Assembly (NCBI RefSeq): GCF_902729445.1
Contig: NZ_CACVCE010000045.1
Location: 1 to 64,000, forward strand
DNA length: 64,000 nucleotides
From: Magnetospirillum sp902729445
Lineage (GTDB): Bacteria > Pseudomonadota > Alphaproteobacteria > Rhodospirillales > Magnetospirillaceae
Direction: 5' to 3'
Shown piece after piece: positions 34,276-42,321 of the stretch. The notes below the pieces were generated by a model, which worked only from the letters and a program-made list of their open reading frames with translations, ran no database searches and had not been told where the DNA came from. Position numbers and translations under genes: made by a program. How positions within the stretch are numbered: the first letter of the stretch is position 1; every line of letters starts with the position of its first letter.

Positions 34276-35066
34276 GCGAAAATCGGCCTCAGAAACAGGG
34301 ACGTGTCACGACTCTCCGCGGCGGACATGACATCGGTGGCGGTGGGCATGTCGCTGAGATAGGCCGCCGCCACCTCATCGGTAAAGTCCGCGTTGCGGGT
34401 GTAACGCATCTCGCGGGTCCGATCCTGCTCGACCGGTTCCATGCCGGAAAGCGCTCCGGACGCCATCGCCTCGACCAGCGAATCGTGGGCGGCCTTGACC
34501 GACAACATCCCCCACAAGAAAGGATCGGCGGCCTGCGGCTTCGGAAAGGCGTGATAGTACATGGCCCCGGAATCCAGCCCCTTGCTGAGCTTGTGAATGG
34601 TCGCCCCCACCATGTCGGGCCGCCGATCGGCCAGCGCCCAGAAATTGCACGAGCTGCCACGGTAATAAGGCGAGACCCCCATATGGATGTTCAACGCCCC
34701 ACGCTCGACCAGCCGTTCGCACAGGGCACCCTTCAAGTAGCTCGCCCCGAAAACCACCGTATGGTCGGCCTCGAATACCGGAGCGAAGACGGACGGCGCA
34801 ACCTGACTGGCGTCGCCCATCTTCAGGGCCAAAACCCGCACATTGCCCGGCAGAAAGTCCACCGACCCGAAGACCCGGTCCTCGGCCGCCATGACTCGGC
34901 CGAAATAGTCCTGCATGACCTCGGACTTGCGGAAGAAGTCCGCGACCTGGCCGGGAAACACCGTGTTACATTCCATCACCGCATAGACGGTGTCGAACAC
35001 CCGGGCCAGGGAACGGATCAGCGATAGGTGTCGCGGCTGGTTGCTGGTAAAGACGGCGACGCTCAT
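34272..35066 (-). CDS. Formyltransferase-family protein (sugar N-formyltransferase-like)
   Basis: A 264-residue protein with the N10-formyl-tetrahydrofolate-dependent formyltransferase core. It has LNIHMGVSPYYRGSSCNFWA near residue 125, with the Asn and His of the catalytic Asn-His-Asp triad, and TIHKLSKGLDSGAMYY near residue 155, with the Asp. Such enzymes formylate 3- or 4-amino sugars (VioF, FdtF, ArnA). The ATG at 35066 overlaps the deacetylase stop (ATGA). A deacetylase followed by a formyltransferase would swap an N-acetyl for an N-formyl group. Confidence 0.78.
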   Translation of the reverse strand: MSVAVFTSNQPRHLSLIRSLARVFDTVYAVMECNTVFPGQVADFFRKSEVMQDYFGRVMAAEDRVFGSVDFLPGNVRVLALKMGDASQVAPSVFAPVFEADHTVVFGASYLKGALCERLVERGALNIHMGVSPYYRGSSCNFWALADRRPDMVGATIHKLSKGLDSGAMYYHAFPKPQAADPFLWGMLSVKAAHDSLVEAMASGALSGMEPVEQDRTREMRYTRNADFTDEVAAAYLSDMPTATDVMSAAESRDTSLFLRPIFA

Positions 35067-36001
35067 CGATCCTCCAATTCCGCCATGATAAGGGCATGAT
35101 CCTGGCGCGGCAGTTCGAACCGCGAACTCGGTCGGCGTTCCATGTTCGAGCGGAACCCGATCTTGACCCCCAGTTCCTCGAGAATGGCGACGGTGTCCTG
35201 GTTGTAGCTGTTGCAGGGGTGCGCCATCGCCAGCGGGGCATGGCCGGTCAGCGCCATCAGATGACGGCGGTTCGCCAGATATTCCCGCTTCTGCTCGTCA
35301 TAGCTCATCTCGCCCAGGGTGGTGAAATGCGTATAGGAATGCAGCCCCAGGATATGGCCGTGGTCATCAAGCGCCTTGAGATGGGAGTCTTCCATCCACA
35401 GCAGGTGGCGCAGCTCCTCGGCCCGCAGTCCGGCCTGCTCGACCAGGCTGTCCATGATTTCCTCGAACGGGTCGTGCCCCAGCACCCGGTCACGGAGGAA
35501 GCGGAAGCGCCGGTCGGCATCGGTGTAGAAAGGGAATTCGGCCAGGTAACGCCGCGGATCGAAATCGACCGTGGCCTTCGCCGCCATGTCGGCATAACGG
35601 GACCGGGCCAGCGCCCGTTCGAAATTGTCGTAGAAATCGTCAACGGTCGGATAAGCCACCGTGCGCAAGTAGCGGTAGACTTCCATCTTGCGCAGGTGAC
35701 CCTCGAAAACCGAGGAATAGATGAACCAAAAGGCGGTCAGGCCGAAATCGGCCAGGACCGGCGCGGCGACCTCGTATTGGCACAGCAGCGCGTCGTCGAA
35801 AGTCAGGCACAGATGGTGCGGTTCCAACCGCCCCTCCACCGCCCGCTCCAGCCAGGCCTCGGCGCTCAGGATGCGCTCGGGCCCCAGATGACGCAACATG
35901 CGCGCCAGATCGTCGGCGTTGATGGCTCCCTGGCCGGCGGGGTGGCGCTGGTCCCAGAAGTGATGGAACATGACGCCGTGCGGAACCGAGGCCACGCTCA
36001 T
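35063..36001 (-). CDS. Polysaccharide deacetylase family protein
   Basis: A 312-residue protein of the carbohydrate esterase 4 type. CLTFDDALLCQYEVAAPVL near residue 66 gives the catalytic Asp and metal Asp; LGLHSYTHFTTLGEM near residue 215 gives the two metal His residues; MAHPCNSYNQDT follows. It removes N-acetyl groups from amino sugars. No signal peptide is evident, so it may act on a nucleotide- or lipid-linked precursor in the cytoplasm. The ATG at 36001 overlaps the CMP-sugar synthetase stop (ATGA). It is placed directly before the formyltransferase gene. Confidence 0.8.
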   Translation of the reverse strand: MSVASVPHGVMFHHFWDQRHPAGQGAINADDLARMLRHLGPERILSAEAWLERAVEGRLEPHHLCLTFDDALLCQYEVAAPVLADFGLTAFWFIYSSVFEGHLRKMEVYRYLRTVAYPTVDDFYDNFERALARSRYADMAAKATVDFDPRRYLAEFPFYTDADRRFRFLRDRVLGHDPFEEIMDSLVEQAGLRAEELRHLLWMEDSHLKALDDHGHILGLHSYTHFTTLGEMSYDEQKREYLANRRHLMALTGHAPLAMAHPCNSYNQDTVAILEELGVKIGFRSNMERRPSSRFELPRQDHALIMAELEDR

Positions 36002-36684
36002 GATTTCTCCGCCACAAGAGCCCGGGCCACCATGAGGTCCAGGCGGTAATCGATATCGACCGACCGTTCGGCCGGCATGATGTAGGCGCGGGTGTCGGGA
36101 AAACCGAACCCCAGCTGCCGGCGGAAGGCATCGACCCGAGCCACATAGACCGCCCCGTTGGGCACGTAGGCCGTCGGCAATTGCTGGCGCTGGGCGTCGC
36201 TGGGCGACTCCAGCAGCGGGCACATGCGGCCGTCCCCGTCCAGGGTGGACATCCAGAACGGTGATTTCGGCGCCACGCAGACCGACATGGCCGCCGGCGC
36301 ACCGCTGTCGTGACACAGGCGGATACAGGCGTCGATGTCGGACGCCAGCCGCAACGGCGAGGTCGCCTGCAGCAAAACCAGATAATCATAGGCCCCCAGA
36401 CTGTCGAGGGCATGCAGCAGAACCGGCCCCAGCGGCACGGTATCGGTGGACAATTCGGCAGGACGCAGGAACGGCACCTCGCAGCCGGCCAAGGCGGCGG
36501 CGTCAGCGATGTCCTGGTCGTCGGTGGACAACACCACGCGGTCGATCAGGGCCGAGCCCTTGGCCGCCTCGACGCTCCACGCCACCACCGGGCGGCCGCC
36601 CAGATCAAGCAGATGCTTGCGCGGCAGCCCCTTCGAGCCGCCGCGCGCCGCGATCACCGCCAGCACCGACTTTCCGTCAATCAT
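35998..36684 (-). CDS. CMP-nonulosonate cytidylyltransferase (NeuA/LegF-like)
   Basis: A 228-residue CMP-sugar synthetase. It opens VLAVIAARGGSKGLPRKHL, the CTP-binding signature of NeuA/LegF/PseF, has VVLSTDDQDIADAA near residue 50, LQATSPLR near residue 105, and SVDIDYRLDLMVA near the C-terminus with the Asp of the second metal site. It activates a nonulosonic acid with CTP. It is separated from the LegI-like synthase by eight genes but lies in the same run. The ATG at 36684 follows the radical SAM stop by two bases. Legionaminate is the likely substrate from context. Confidence 0.85.
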   Translation of the reverse strand: MIDGKSVLAVIAARGGSKGLPRKHLLDLGGRPVVAWSVEAAKGSALIDRVVLSTDDQDIADAAALAGCEVPFLRPAELSTDTVPLGPVLLHALDSLGAYDYLVLLQATSPLRLASDIDACIRLCHDSGAPAAMSVCVAPKSPFWMSTLDGDGRMCPLLESPSDAQRQQLPTAYVPNGAVYVARVDAFRRQLGFGFPDTRAYIMPAERSVDIDYRLDLMVARALVAEKS

Positions 36685-36686
36685 CC

Positions 36687-37673
36687 CTAAGTGTCCTGCA
36701 GCCCTGGCACCACCAGACCATGCGTATCGTAGCAGCTCTTGCACAGGGCCAGCTCGTCGTGGCGCATGTCCGCCAGCATGACCCGGTAATGGTTGAGGAT
36801 GTCGGAATGCCAGATTTCGGCGATGGTCTGGGTGGCCAGGTCGCCGATCAGCATCATGTTGTCGGAATCCATGCAGCAGGCGGTGACCTTGCCGTCCCAG
36901 TTGATCGACAGCTTGTCGAACACTTCGGGGCATTCAGGATGGACCTTGATGACCGATTCCATTTCCTTCAGGCGCTTCAACTCGTCCAGTTCGTGCGGGC
37001 GCAGGCGGACGGCGTTGACATCGACATATTCCAGCACGGTGCGTCCGACATTGACGTGGTCGGCGCATTCGGCGGCCAGCGCCTTGAAGGCCTGGACCAG
37101 CTCGCGGCTTTCATAGGTGATGGTGGTCGACAGGTGCAGGAACGGCTTGTCGGCGTCGCCGCGCTTGGCATGCAGCTTCCTGACCGTTTCCAGCAGGCCG
37201 TCGAAGAAATCGATGTTGCGCATCTCGGCATAGCTTTTCCGATCGACGCCCTGGAACGAGAACTTCAGGGAATCCAGCGGAATCGCCAACAAGGCGTCCA
37301 TCATCGCCTCGTCCAGCTTGCTGCCGTTGGTGTTGACATGGGTCAGCATGCCGGCGTCATGGGCCATGGCGATGTAATCGACCACCTTGGGATGGGACAG
37401 CGGCTCGCCCCAGCGGATGAACCGCAGCGGGGTCCGGTGCTCGCGGCACTCGGCGATGATCTTGTGGAAGATCTCGTCGGCCATGAAGCCCTTGTCACGC
37501 TTCTGCGAGAAGTTCCCGGTCGGACACATCAGGCAGCGGAAATTGCAGGTGTTGGTCAGTTCGACATCGATCAGCCGGGGAAAAGCCGGCAGGTTGGCCA
37601 GCTTCTGCTTCGAGTTGCCCTGATTGCAGGAATCATAGATCGGCTGATAGGGATTTTCTCGTGTCACGTCCAT
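36687..37673 (-). CDS. Radical SAM protein with C-terminal SPASM-like domain
   Basis: A 328-residue protein. TNTCNFRCLMC gives the CxxxCxxC cluster Cys at 43, 47 and 50. WGEPLSHP follows as the GGEP-like SAM motif, though with Trp for the first Gly. A C-terminal cluster (ITACCMDSDNMM and LCKSCYDTHG) resembles SPASM auxiliary [4Fe-4S] sites. A GTG further upstream overlaps the transferase gene; the ATG at 37673 leaves a 13-base gap and is preferred. It may catalyse a radical modification of a sugar, since it sits between the CMP-sugar synthetase and a transferase. The substrate is unknown. Confidence 0.78.
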   Translation of the reverse strand: MDVTRENPYQPIYDSCNQGNSKQKLANLPAFPRLIDVELTNTCNFRCLMCPTGNFSQKRDKGFMADEIFHKIIAECREHRTPLRFIRWGEPLSHPKVVDYIAMAHDAGMLTHVNTNGSKLDEAMMDALLAIPLDSLKFSFQGVDRKSYAEMRNIDFFDGLLETVRKLHAKRGDADKPFLHLSTTITYESRELVQAFKALAAECADHVNVGRTVLEYVDVNAVRLRPHELDELKRLKEMESVIKVHPECPEVFDKLSINWDGKVTACCMDSDNMMLIGDLATQTIAEIWHSDILNHYRVMLADMRHDELALCKSCYDTHGLVVPGLQDT

Positions 37674-37686
37674 GTCCGCCAAGCAC

Positions 37687-39597
37687 TCACGAAAGGCGAT
37701 CAGACGACGCACCCGCAGGGTCGACGTCGTAACCGCGGGATTCGAGGAGCATCACCTCCCAGAAACGTCGGGCAGCGTTGCCGATGCTGCCGAAACTGCA
37801 AAAATACTCCAGAACGGCATCGCGATCTATGACCTTGCCGGCCCGCAGCATCGCCACCAGATCGGCGGCGCCGCTGATGACCGGGGTCGGACCCAGCAGC
37901 GCGCGATCGATCAGCGACGGCACCGGGCAGACCGGATAATAGGGCTTGCCGGCCGCCAGGGTCTCGACGAAGGCGCCGGAATTGATCGGCCCGACCACGA
38001 AGTCGGCCCAGGCCAGATGCCGGTCCAGACCACTATCCTTGACGATCTCCGCCTCCAATCCGAAGCGCCGCAACGCCTCGGCATAATAGTCCAGGTTCTG
38101 CGGCCCCGGATGGAGTTTGACCCGAATGGACGCACATCCCATTTGGTGCAAGGCGGCCACGGTTTCCACCATGTTGGCGAAGATATTCGAGGTGAAGGCC
38201 GGAGTGTCGTCGCAATCGGCATAGATGGGCAGCACCAGCGCCCGGCCGGTGGCCAGCGGCGCCATCGCCGGACGGCGCAGGATTTCCAGCGCGGGATAGC
38301 CGGTGCGGACCGCACGCGCCGGGCCGCCGGTCGAGGCGGCCCATTCCTCGTTCTGACGGCCCCACGACAGCAGCCGGTCCACCGCCGGCGGACCATAGGC
38401 GTCGCCGCACCGGCTGTCATAGCGCTGGCGGGTCAGGAACATTCCGTTCAGCAACTCATCGACGCCGACCCCTTCGCCCCGCGCCACCTCGGCGATGATC
38501 CGGCACACCGCGTTGGTGGAATCGCCCAGCACGACCCGGGAAAAGCGATGGCGGCGGAACAGACGGCGGTGGCTCTTGACCTGGCGGGCCATGTCCTCGA
38601 TCCAGCCGGTGGCGAAAATGCGCTGGCGGATGAAATTGCGCAGCCCCAGTTCGACCCCGGTGGCCGGCCGGGCCGCCCAGGCCTGCTCGTAGGCATCGAT
38701 GATGGCGCGGATTTGTGCCTTTTCGGCGCCGGTCAGGGTGACGGCGGGCAAGCTGACCGGGACGACCCCGTCGGTCAGCCAGCGCCACAACAATTTCGGC
38801 CGCTTCGGCATGATGCCGGCCATGATGGCCGGAGCCACCCCGGCCGGGAAATCCTGGGTCAGGGTGCGCACCGTGGCCCAGTTGGACAAGATCAGCACCG
38901 TCGATGACTTGCGCCGCCGGACCAACGCCAGGACCCGCCCGGCCAGGTCCAGCGCCTCGGTGTAGAGGCCGCGCATCACCCGCCGCGACCACGGATCAGG
39001 CAGCGGGGCGCCATAGCCGTCAAGGCGTTCGGAAAAACCCTTGTCGCCGGGTGCGGGGGCATCCAGCCGGTCGATCAGCAAGATACCGTGCCGCGCACAG
39101 GCTTCGGCGGCGATCTGGCGCTTCTGGATCGCATCGACCAGATCCAGCTCGGCCCGCATGTCCAGCAAGACCATCTCGCGCGGGCGAAACCGGGTGCAGG
39201 CGCGATCCAGCGCGCACGCCAGGCGCTCGAAGGCGTTGCCGGCCAGGCTGACGTCGCGGACGAACAGCTTGCCCAGCGACACCCCGTCGAACCGCGACGC
39301 GTCGTGCCCGTCGAGGAACACCCACTGGCAATGACGCTGATGGCACAGATGGGGCGCGCCCCGTTCGGCCGGCCAATCCGTCAGCATGGCTTCGAAATGG
39401 ATGGCCGGCTGGCCGCGATCCAGGCAATCGCGCCAGGCCAGCCAGTCGGTGCTGACCACCAGGGTTTCGGGATCGACGGCCAAGCCGGCGACGTGACGGC
39501 GATGCGAGACCAGCATCAGCCGTGGAAACACCCGATCCAGCCGGGAATCGACGATGGCGACCGAAAGATCGCGGGGGGGGGCCGACACTGCCGTCAC
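37687..39597 (-). CDS. Large uncharacterised protein, possible GT-B-like transferase
   Basis: A 636-residue protein without a confident family. The C-terminal half has ALVLPIYADCDDTPAFTSN, IRVKLHPGPQNLDYY near residue 500 and FVVGPINSGAFVETLAAGKP, as in the C-lobe of polysaccharide-type GT-B enzymes with an HP motif. The start is a GTG at 39597 overlapping the HisH-like stop as GTGA. Codons 6-9 contain an uninterrupted run of nine C residues (AlaProProArg region), so a one-base slip would shift the frame near the N-terminus. The neighbouring genes make a CMP-nonulosonate, so it could be its transferase. Confidence 0.5.
   Translation of the reverse strand: MTAVSAPPRDLSVAIVDSRLDRVFPRLMLVSHRRHVAGLAVDPETLVVSTDWLAWRDCLDRGQPAIHFEAMLTDWPAERGAPHLCHQRHCQWVFLDGHDASRFDGVSLGKLFVRDVSLAGNAFERLACALDRACTRFRPREMVLLDMRAELDLVDAIQKRQIAAEACARHGILLIDRLDAPAPGDKGFSERLDGYGAPLPDPWSRRVMRGLYTEALDLAGRVLALVRRRKSSTVLILSNWATVRTLTQDFPAGVAPAIMAGIMPKRPKLLWRWLTDGVVPVSLPAVTLTGAEKAQIRAIIDAYEQAWAARPATGVELGLRNFIRQRIFATGWIEDMARQVKSHRRLFRRHRFSRVVLGDSTNAVCRIIAEVARGEGVGVDELLNGMFLTRQRYDSRCGDAYGPPAVDRLLSWGRQNEEWAASTGGPARAVRTGYPALEILRRPAMAPLATGRALVLPIYADCDDTPAFTSNIFANMVETVAALHQMGCASIRVKLHPGPQNLDYYAEALRRFGLEAEIVKDSGLDRHLAWADFVVGPINSGAFVETLAAGKPYYPVCPVPSLIDRALLGPTPVISGAADLVAMLRAGKVIDRDAVLEYFCSFGSIGNAARRFWEVMLLESRGYDVDPAGASSDRLS
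39573..39581 (-). repeat. Homopolymeric C9 tract near the start of a transferase-like gene
   Basis: The coding strand has nine consecutive C within codons 6-9 of the gene at 37687-39597. Tracts of this length at the 5' end of glycan-modifying genes are classic sites of slipped-strand phase variation in other bacteria. No tract this long was noticed elsewhere in the window; the next noticed is seven bases, in the ABC transporter gene. A sequencing or assembly length error is an alternative. Confidence 0.6.
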
Positions 39598-40226
39598 AGG
39601 ACCAGGAAGTTCCTGATCATCGTCAGACCGGTTTCACCGCTCTTTTCCGGGTGGAACTGGCACCCGATCAGGTTGCCGCGCCGCACCGCCGCCAGGACCC
39701 GACGACCGCCATAGGCGCATTCGGCCAAGATATCGGCGCGGTCGTCGGGCTGACCGGCGAAGGAATGGACGAAATAGACGCTGGCCGGGTCGGACAATCC
39801 GGTCAGCAGCCCCTGACCCCAATGGTCGGTGATCAGCTGGTTCCAGCCGATATGCGGTACCTTGACCGGGCGGCCGTCGATCCCGGTGGCGGGAATGCGC
39901 CGCACCATGCCGGGAACCAGACCCAGGCCCGGGTGATGGCCGAATTCCTCGCTGCCGTCGAACAACATCTGCATGCCGACGCAAACCCCCAGGAACGGGC
40001 GGCCGGTGGCGGCATAGGCCTTCAACGGTTCGACCAGGCCGCGCGATTGCACCCCGGTCATGGAATCGGCGAAGGCGCCGACCCCGGGCAGGACCAGACG
40101 GTCGGCCCGCGTCACCTGCTCGGCGGTTTCGGCCAGTTCGACGGTGGCTCCGCAATGACGGAAGGCCCGGGCGACGGACAAAAGATTCCCCGCCCCGAAA
40201 TCGACGATGGTTACTTTGGCGGTCAT
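39594..40226 (-). CDS. hisH: HisH-like glutamine amidotransferase (WbuY/HisH2 type)
   Basis: A 210-residue class I glutaminase. The nucleophile is Cys82 in GVCVGMQML, and the His/Glu pair is H192/E194 in GCQFHPEKSG. The length matches HisH. With the HisF-like protein and the WbpG-like protein beside it, it would supply ammonia, via HisF, for converting an acetamido group to an acetamidino group on a surface sugar. This is the arrangement in Pseudomonas O-antigen loci. No other histidine gene is nearby, which argues against a histidine role. The ATG at 40226 overlaps the HisF-like stop (ATGA). Confidence 0.85.
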   Translation of the reverse strand: MTAKVTIVDFGAGNLLSVARAFRHCGATVELAETAEQVTRADRLVLPGVGAFADSMTGVQSRGLVEPLKAYAATGRPFLGVCVGMQMLFDGSEEFGHHPGLGLVPGMVRRIPATGIDGRPVKVPHIGWNQLITDHWGQGLLTGLSDPASVYFVHSFAGQPDDRADILAECAYGGRRVLAAVRRGNLIGCQFHPEKSGETGLTMIRNFLVL

Positions 40227-40984
40227 AGCTTGCGCACCGGCAGGTTGCGGGCCAGCGACTTCTCGCGGATGGCCGGCAAGGTCAGTTTGTCGTAATGCAG
40301 CATGTAGGCGATGGCGACGGCGTCGGCGCCGCCCTTCTCGACCACCTCGGGCAGATGGTCGAATGTCCCCATGCCGCCCGAGGCGATGACCGGAATGGTG
40401 ACGGCGTCGTTGACCGCCTTGACCAGTTCCCAGTCGAAACCCTTGCGGGTGCCCTCGCGGTCGACCGAGGTCAGCAGGATTTCCCCCGCCCCCAATTCCT
40501 GACCGCGCCGCGCCCATTCGACCACGTCCAGGTCAGTATGCTCGCGGCCGCAATCGCGATAGGCCTCCCACCGGCCGGGGCCGCTGCGCTTGGCGTCGAT
40601 CTGCAACACCATGCATTGCGAGCCGAACCGCTCGGCGACTTCCGAGATCAGCTCGGGGCGCAAGGTGGCGGCGGAATTGATCGCCACCTTGTCGGCGCCC
40701 GCCCGCAACATGTCGCGCACGTCATCGACCGAACGCAGCCCGCCGCCGACGGTGATCGGCACGAACACCTCTTCCGCCGTGCGCCGCACGATGTTGGTCA
40801 AGGTGTCGCGGTTGTACAAGCTGGCCACCGCGTCCATGTACAAGATCTCGTCGGCGCCCTGCTGGTAATAGCGGCGGGCGAAGGTCTGCGGATCGCCGAC
40901 CACCCGCACGCCTTCCAGCTGAATCCCCTTGATCAGGTTCGGACCCTTGATGTCCAGCCGGGCGATCAGACGAAGATTGGCCAT
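40223..40984 (-). CDS. hisF: HisF-like cyclase subunit (WbuZ/HisF2 type)
   Basis: A 253-residue TIM barrel. The two catalytic Asp residues of HisF are kept: Asp11 in ARLDIKG and Asp130 in VLQIDAK. The phosphate sites are ITVGGGLRS and VIASGGMG. The segment GPNLIKGIQLEG replaces the usual LDVKDGRVVKG of housekeeping HisF, a change seen in the paralogue found in O-antigen clusters. It would channel ammonia from the HisH-like partner to the WbpG-like enzyme. The ATG at 40984 lies six bases after the WbpG-like stop. Confidence 0.85.
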   Translation of the reverse strand: MANLRLIARLDIKGPNLIKGIQLEGVRVVGDPQTFARRYYQQGADEILYMDAVASLYNRDTLTNIVRRTAEEVFVPITVGGGLRSVDDVRDMLRAGADKVAINSAATLRPELISEVAERFGSQCMVLQIDAKRSGPGRWEAYRDCGREHTDLDVVEWARRGQELGAGEILLTSVDREGTRKGFDWELVKAVNDAVTIPVIASGGMGTFDHLPEVVEKGGADAVAIAYMLHYDKLTLPAIREKSLARNLPVRKL

Positions 40985-40990
40985 GATCGC

Positions 40991-42304
40991 TTAGTTACCC
41001 TGCCAGACCGTGTTGCGCAGCTTCCATTCGCCCTTATCCAGACGCCACAGATGGGGCGAGCGGAAACGGTCGGCGAGGTGAAGGAAGTAGTCGCGATCCA
41101 TGATCGGCTGCTCGAACAGGCGCGCCGCCTCGGGGAATTCCGTTTCGGGCAGCGACAGATAGCTCAGCAGTTCGTCGATGAAGCGTTCGGGGAATTCGCC
41201 GTCATAGCGCTTGACCAGGGCGACGCCCTCGTCGCGGGTGATGTCGCCCGAGCGGATTTCCTGCGCGGCGTCATAGGTGGCCCGGCCGATGCCGAACTTG
41301 ATGTTGGTGGTGAAATAATGCAGATCGTCGATGCGGTCGTCGATGCTGTTGTACTTGGAATAGGTGCCGGGCGTCCGCTCGGGCGAGGCCTGGAAGCCGC
41401 CATGCTCGACCGAGTAGTAGTAACAGCTCTGCGGGTGCCACTTGGTGTAGTAGCCCAGATAATGGACCTCGGTTCCGACCCGCTTCAGATCTTCCGGATT
41501 GGCCGGCAGATAGGGCTGCAGATCGCTCTCGTCCACACCGAAATCGCCGATCAGGTCGGCCACCGAGACGCCGCCCAGATAAATCTGCGACTTGTCGGGC
41601 GCGGTGAAATAGCGCCAGTCGCGCAGGGCCTTGTCGTTGTCGGCGATGGGATTGCCGTACTCGGCCTCGTTCTCGCCGTAGAACACCAGCGGGATGTCGT
41701 AAAGCACGCTCATCTTCGGGGCCAGGGCCTTCTGGCCGATGATGAAGGCCTGGAACGGGTGGTAGATGGTCTCGACCGACAGGCGGGTCAGCAGGCGGTG
41801 GACCCGGCCGTTGGGGGTGACCAGATTGTTGTCGAACCCCGCATGGATCCATGCCTGGAAGTTCTTCCAACCCCAGTCGGTGTAGATGTGCGGCGCCCAG
41901 GTCACCGTCAGCGGATGCATGCCGTATTTGTGCTTGAGCAGGTGGGCGGCGTAGAAGCTGTCCTTGCCGCCCGAGCCCGGGACCACGCAATCATAGCGCC
42001 CGTCGGTGCGGCGGAAGCGGTCGCACAGGTCGCGCAGCTGGCGGTCGCGCTCGTCCCAGTCGATCGCCGCCTTGGTCTGGGCGGTCCGGCAGGCGTCGCA
42101 AACCCCGTGCTCGTCGAAATTGATGGTCTGCTTGACGCTTTCCTTGGTGTGCTTGTACTCGGCGGTCGAGTTGGGCCGCTGGTTCGAGATCACGCAAGAC
42201 CGGCAGAAGCGCACGTCGGCGGGCAGGCCATACTTGGTCGGCAAATCCCCATCACGCTGGAAGGGAGCGAAATCGATCTCAACATGACGAGGAAATCTGA
42301 ACAT
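40991..42304 (-). CDS. N-acetyl sugar amidotransferase (WbpG/PseA/LnaA-like)
   Basis: A 437-residue PP-loop enzyme. Two Cys pairs (CRSC at 34-37 and CDAC at 69-72) probably bind zinc. The ATP pyrophosphatase motif is VPGSGGKDSFYAA, with SGGKDS at 111-116. FYGENEAEYG near residue 220 and HYFTTNIKFGIGRATYDA near residue 355 are family features. With HisH- and HisF-like partners it would make an acetamidino group on a nonulosonic acid or diamino sugar. The ATG at 42304 has AAGG eight bases upstream. Its position between the legionaminate genes favours an acetamidino-legionaminate type product. Confidence 0.85.
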   Translation of the reverse strand: MFRFPRHVEIDFAPFQRDGDLPTKYGLPADVRFCRSCVISNQRPNSTAEYKHTKESVKQTINFDEHGVCDACRTAQTKAAIDWDERDRQLRDLCDRFRRTDGRYDCVVPGSGGKDSFYAAHLLKHKYGMHPLTVTWAPHIYTDWGWKNFQAWIHAGFDNNLVTPNGRVHRLLTRLSVETIYHPFQAFIIGQKALAPKMSVLYDIPLVFYGENEAEYGNPIADNDKALRDWRYFTAPDKSQIYLGGVSVADLIGDFGVDESDLQPYLPANPEDLKRVGTEVHYLGYYTKWHPQSCYYYSVEHGGFQASPERTPGTYSKYNSIDDRIDDLHYFTTNIKFGIGRATYDAAQEIRSGDITRDEGVALVKRYDGEFPERFIDELLSYLSLPETEFPEAARLFEQPIMDRDYFLHLADRFRSPHLWRLDKGEWKLRNTVWQGN

Positions 42305-42321
42305 GGGGGTGCCCTTGCAAA

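Noticed and set aside
39594..40984. HisH and HisF as housekeeping histidine genes
   Set aside because: No other his genes are nearby, the WbpG-like partner is adjacent, and the HisF-like protein has the GPNLIKG variant found in glycan loci.
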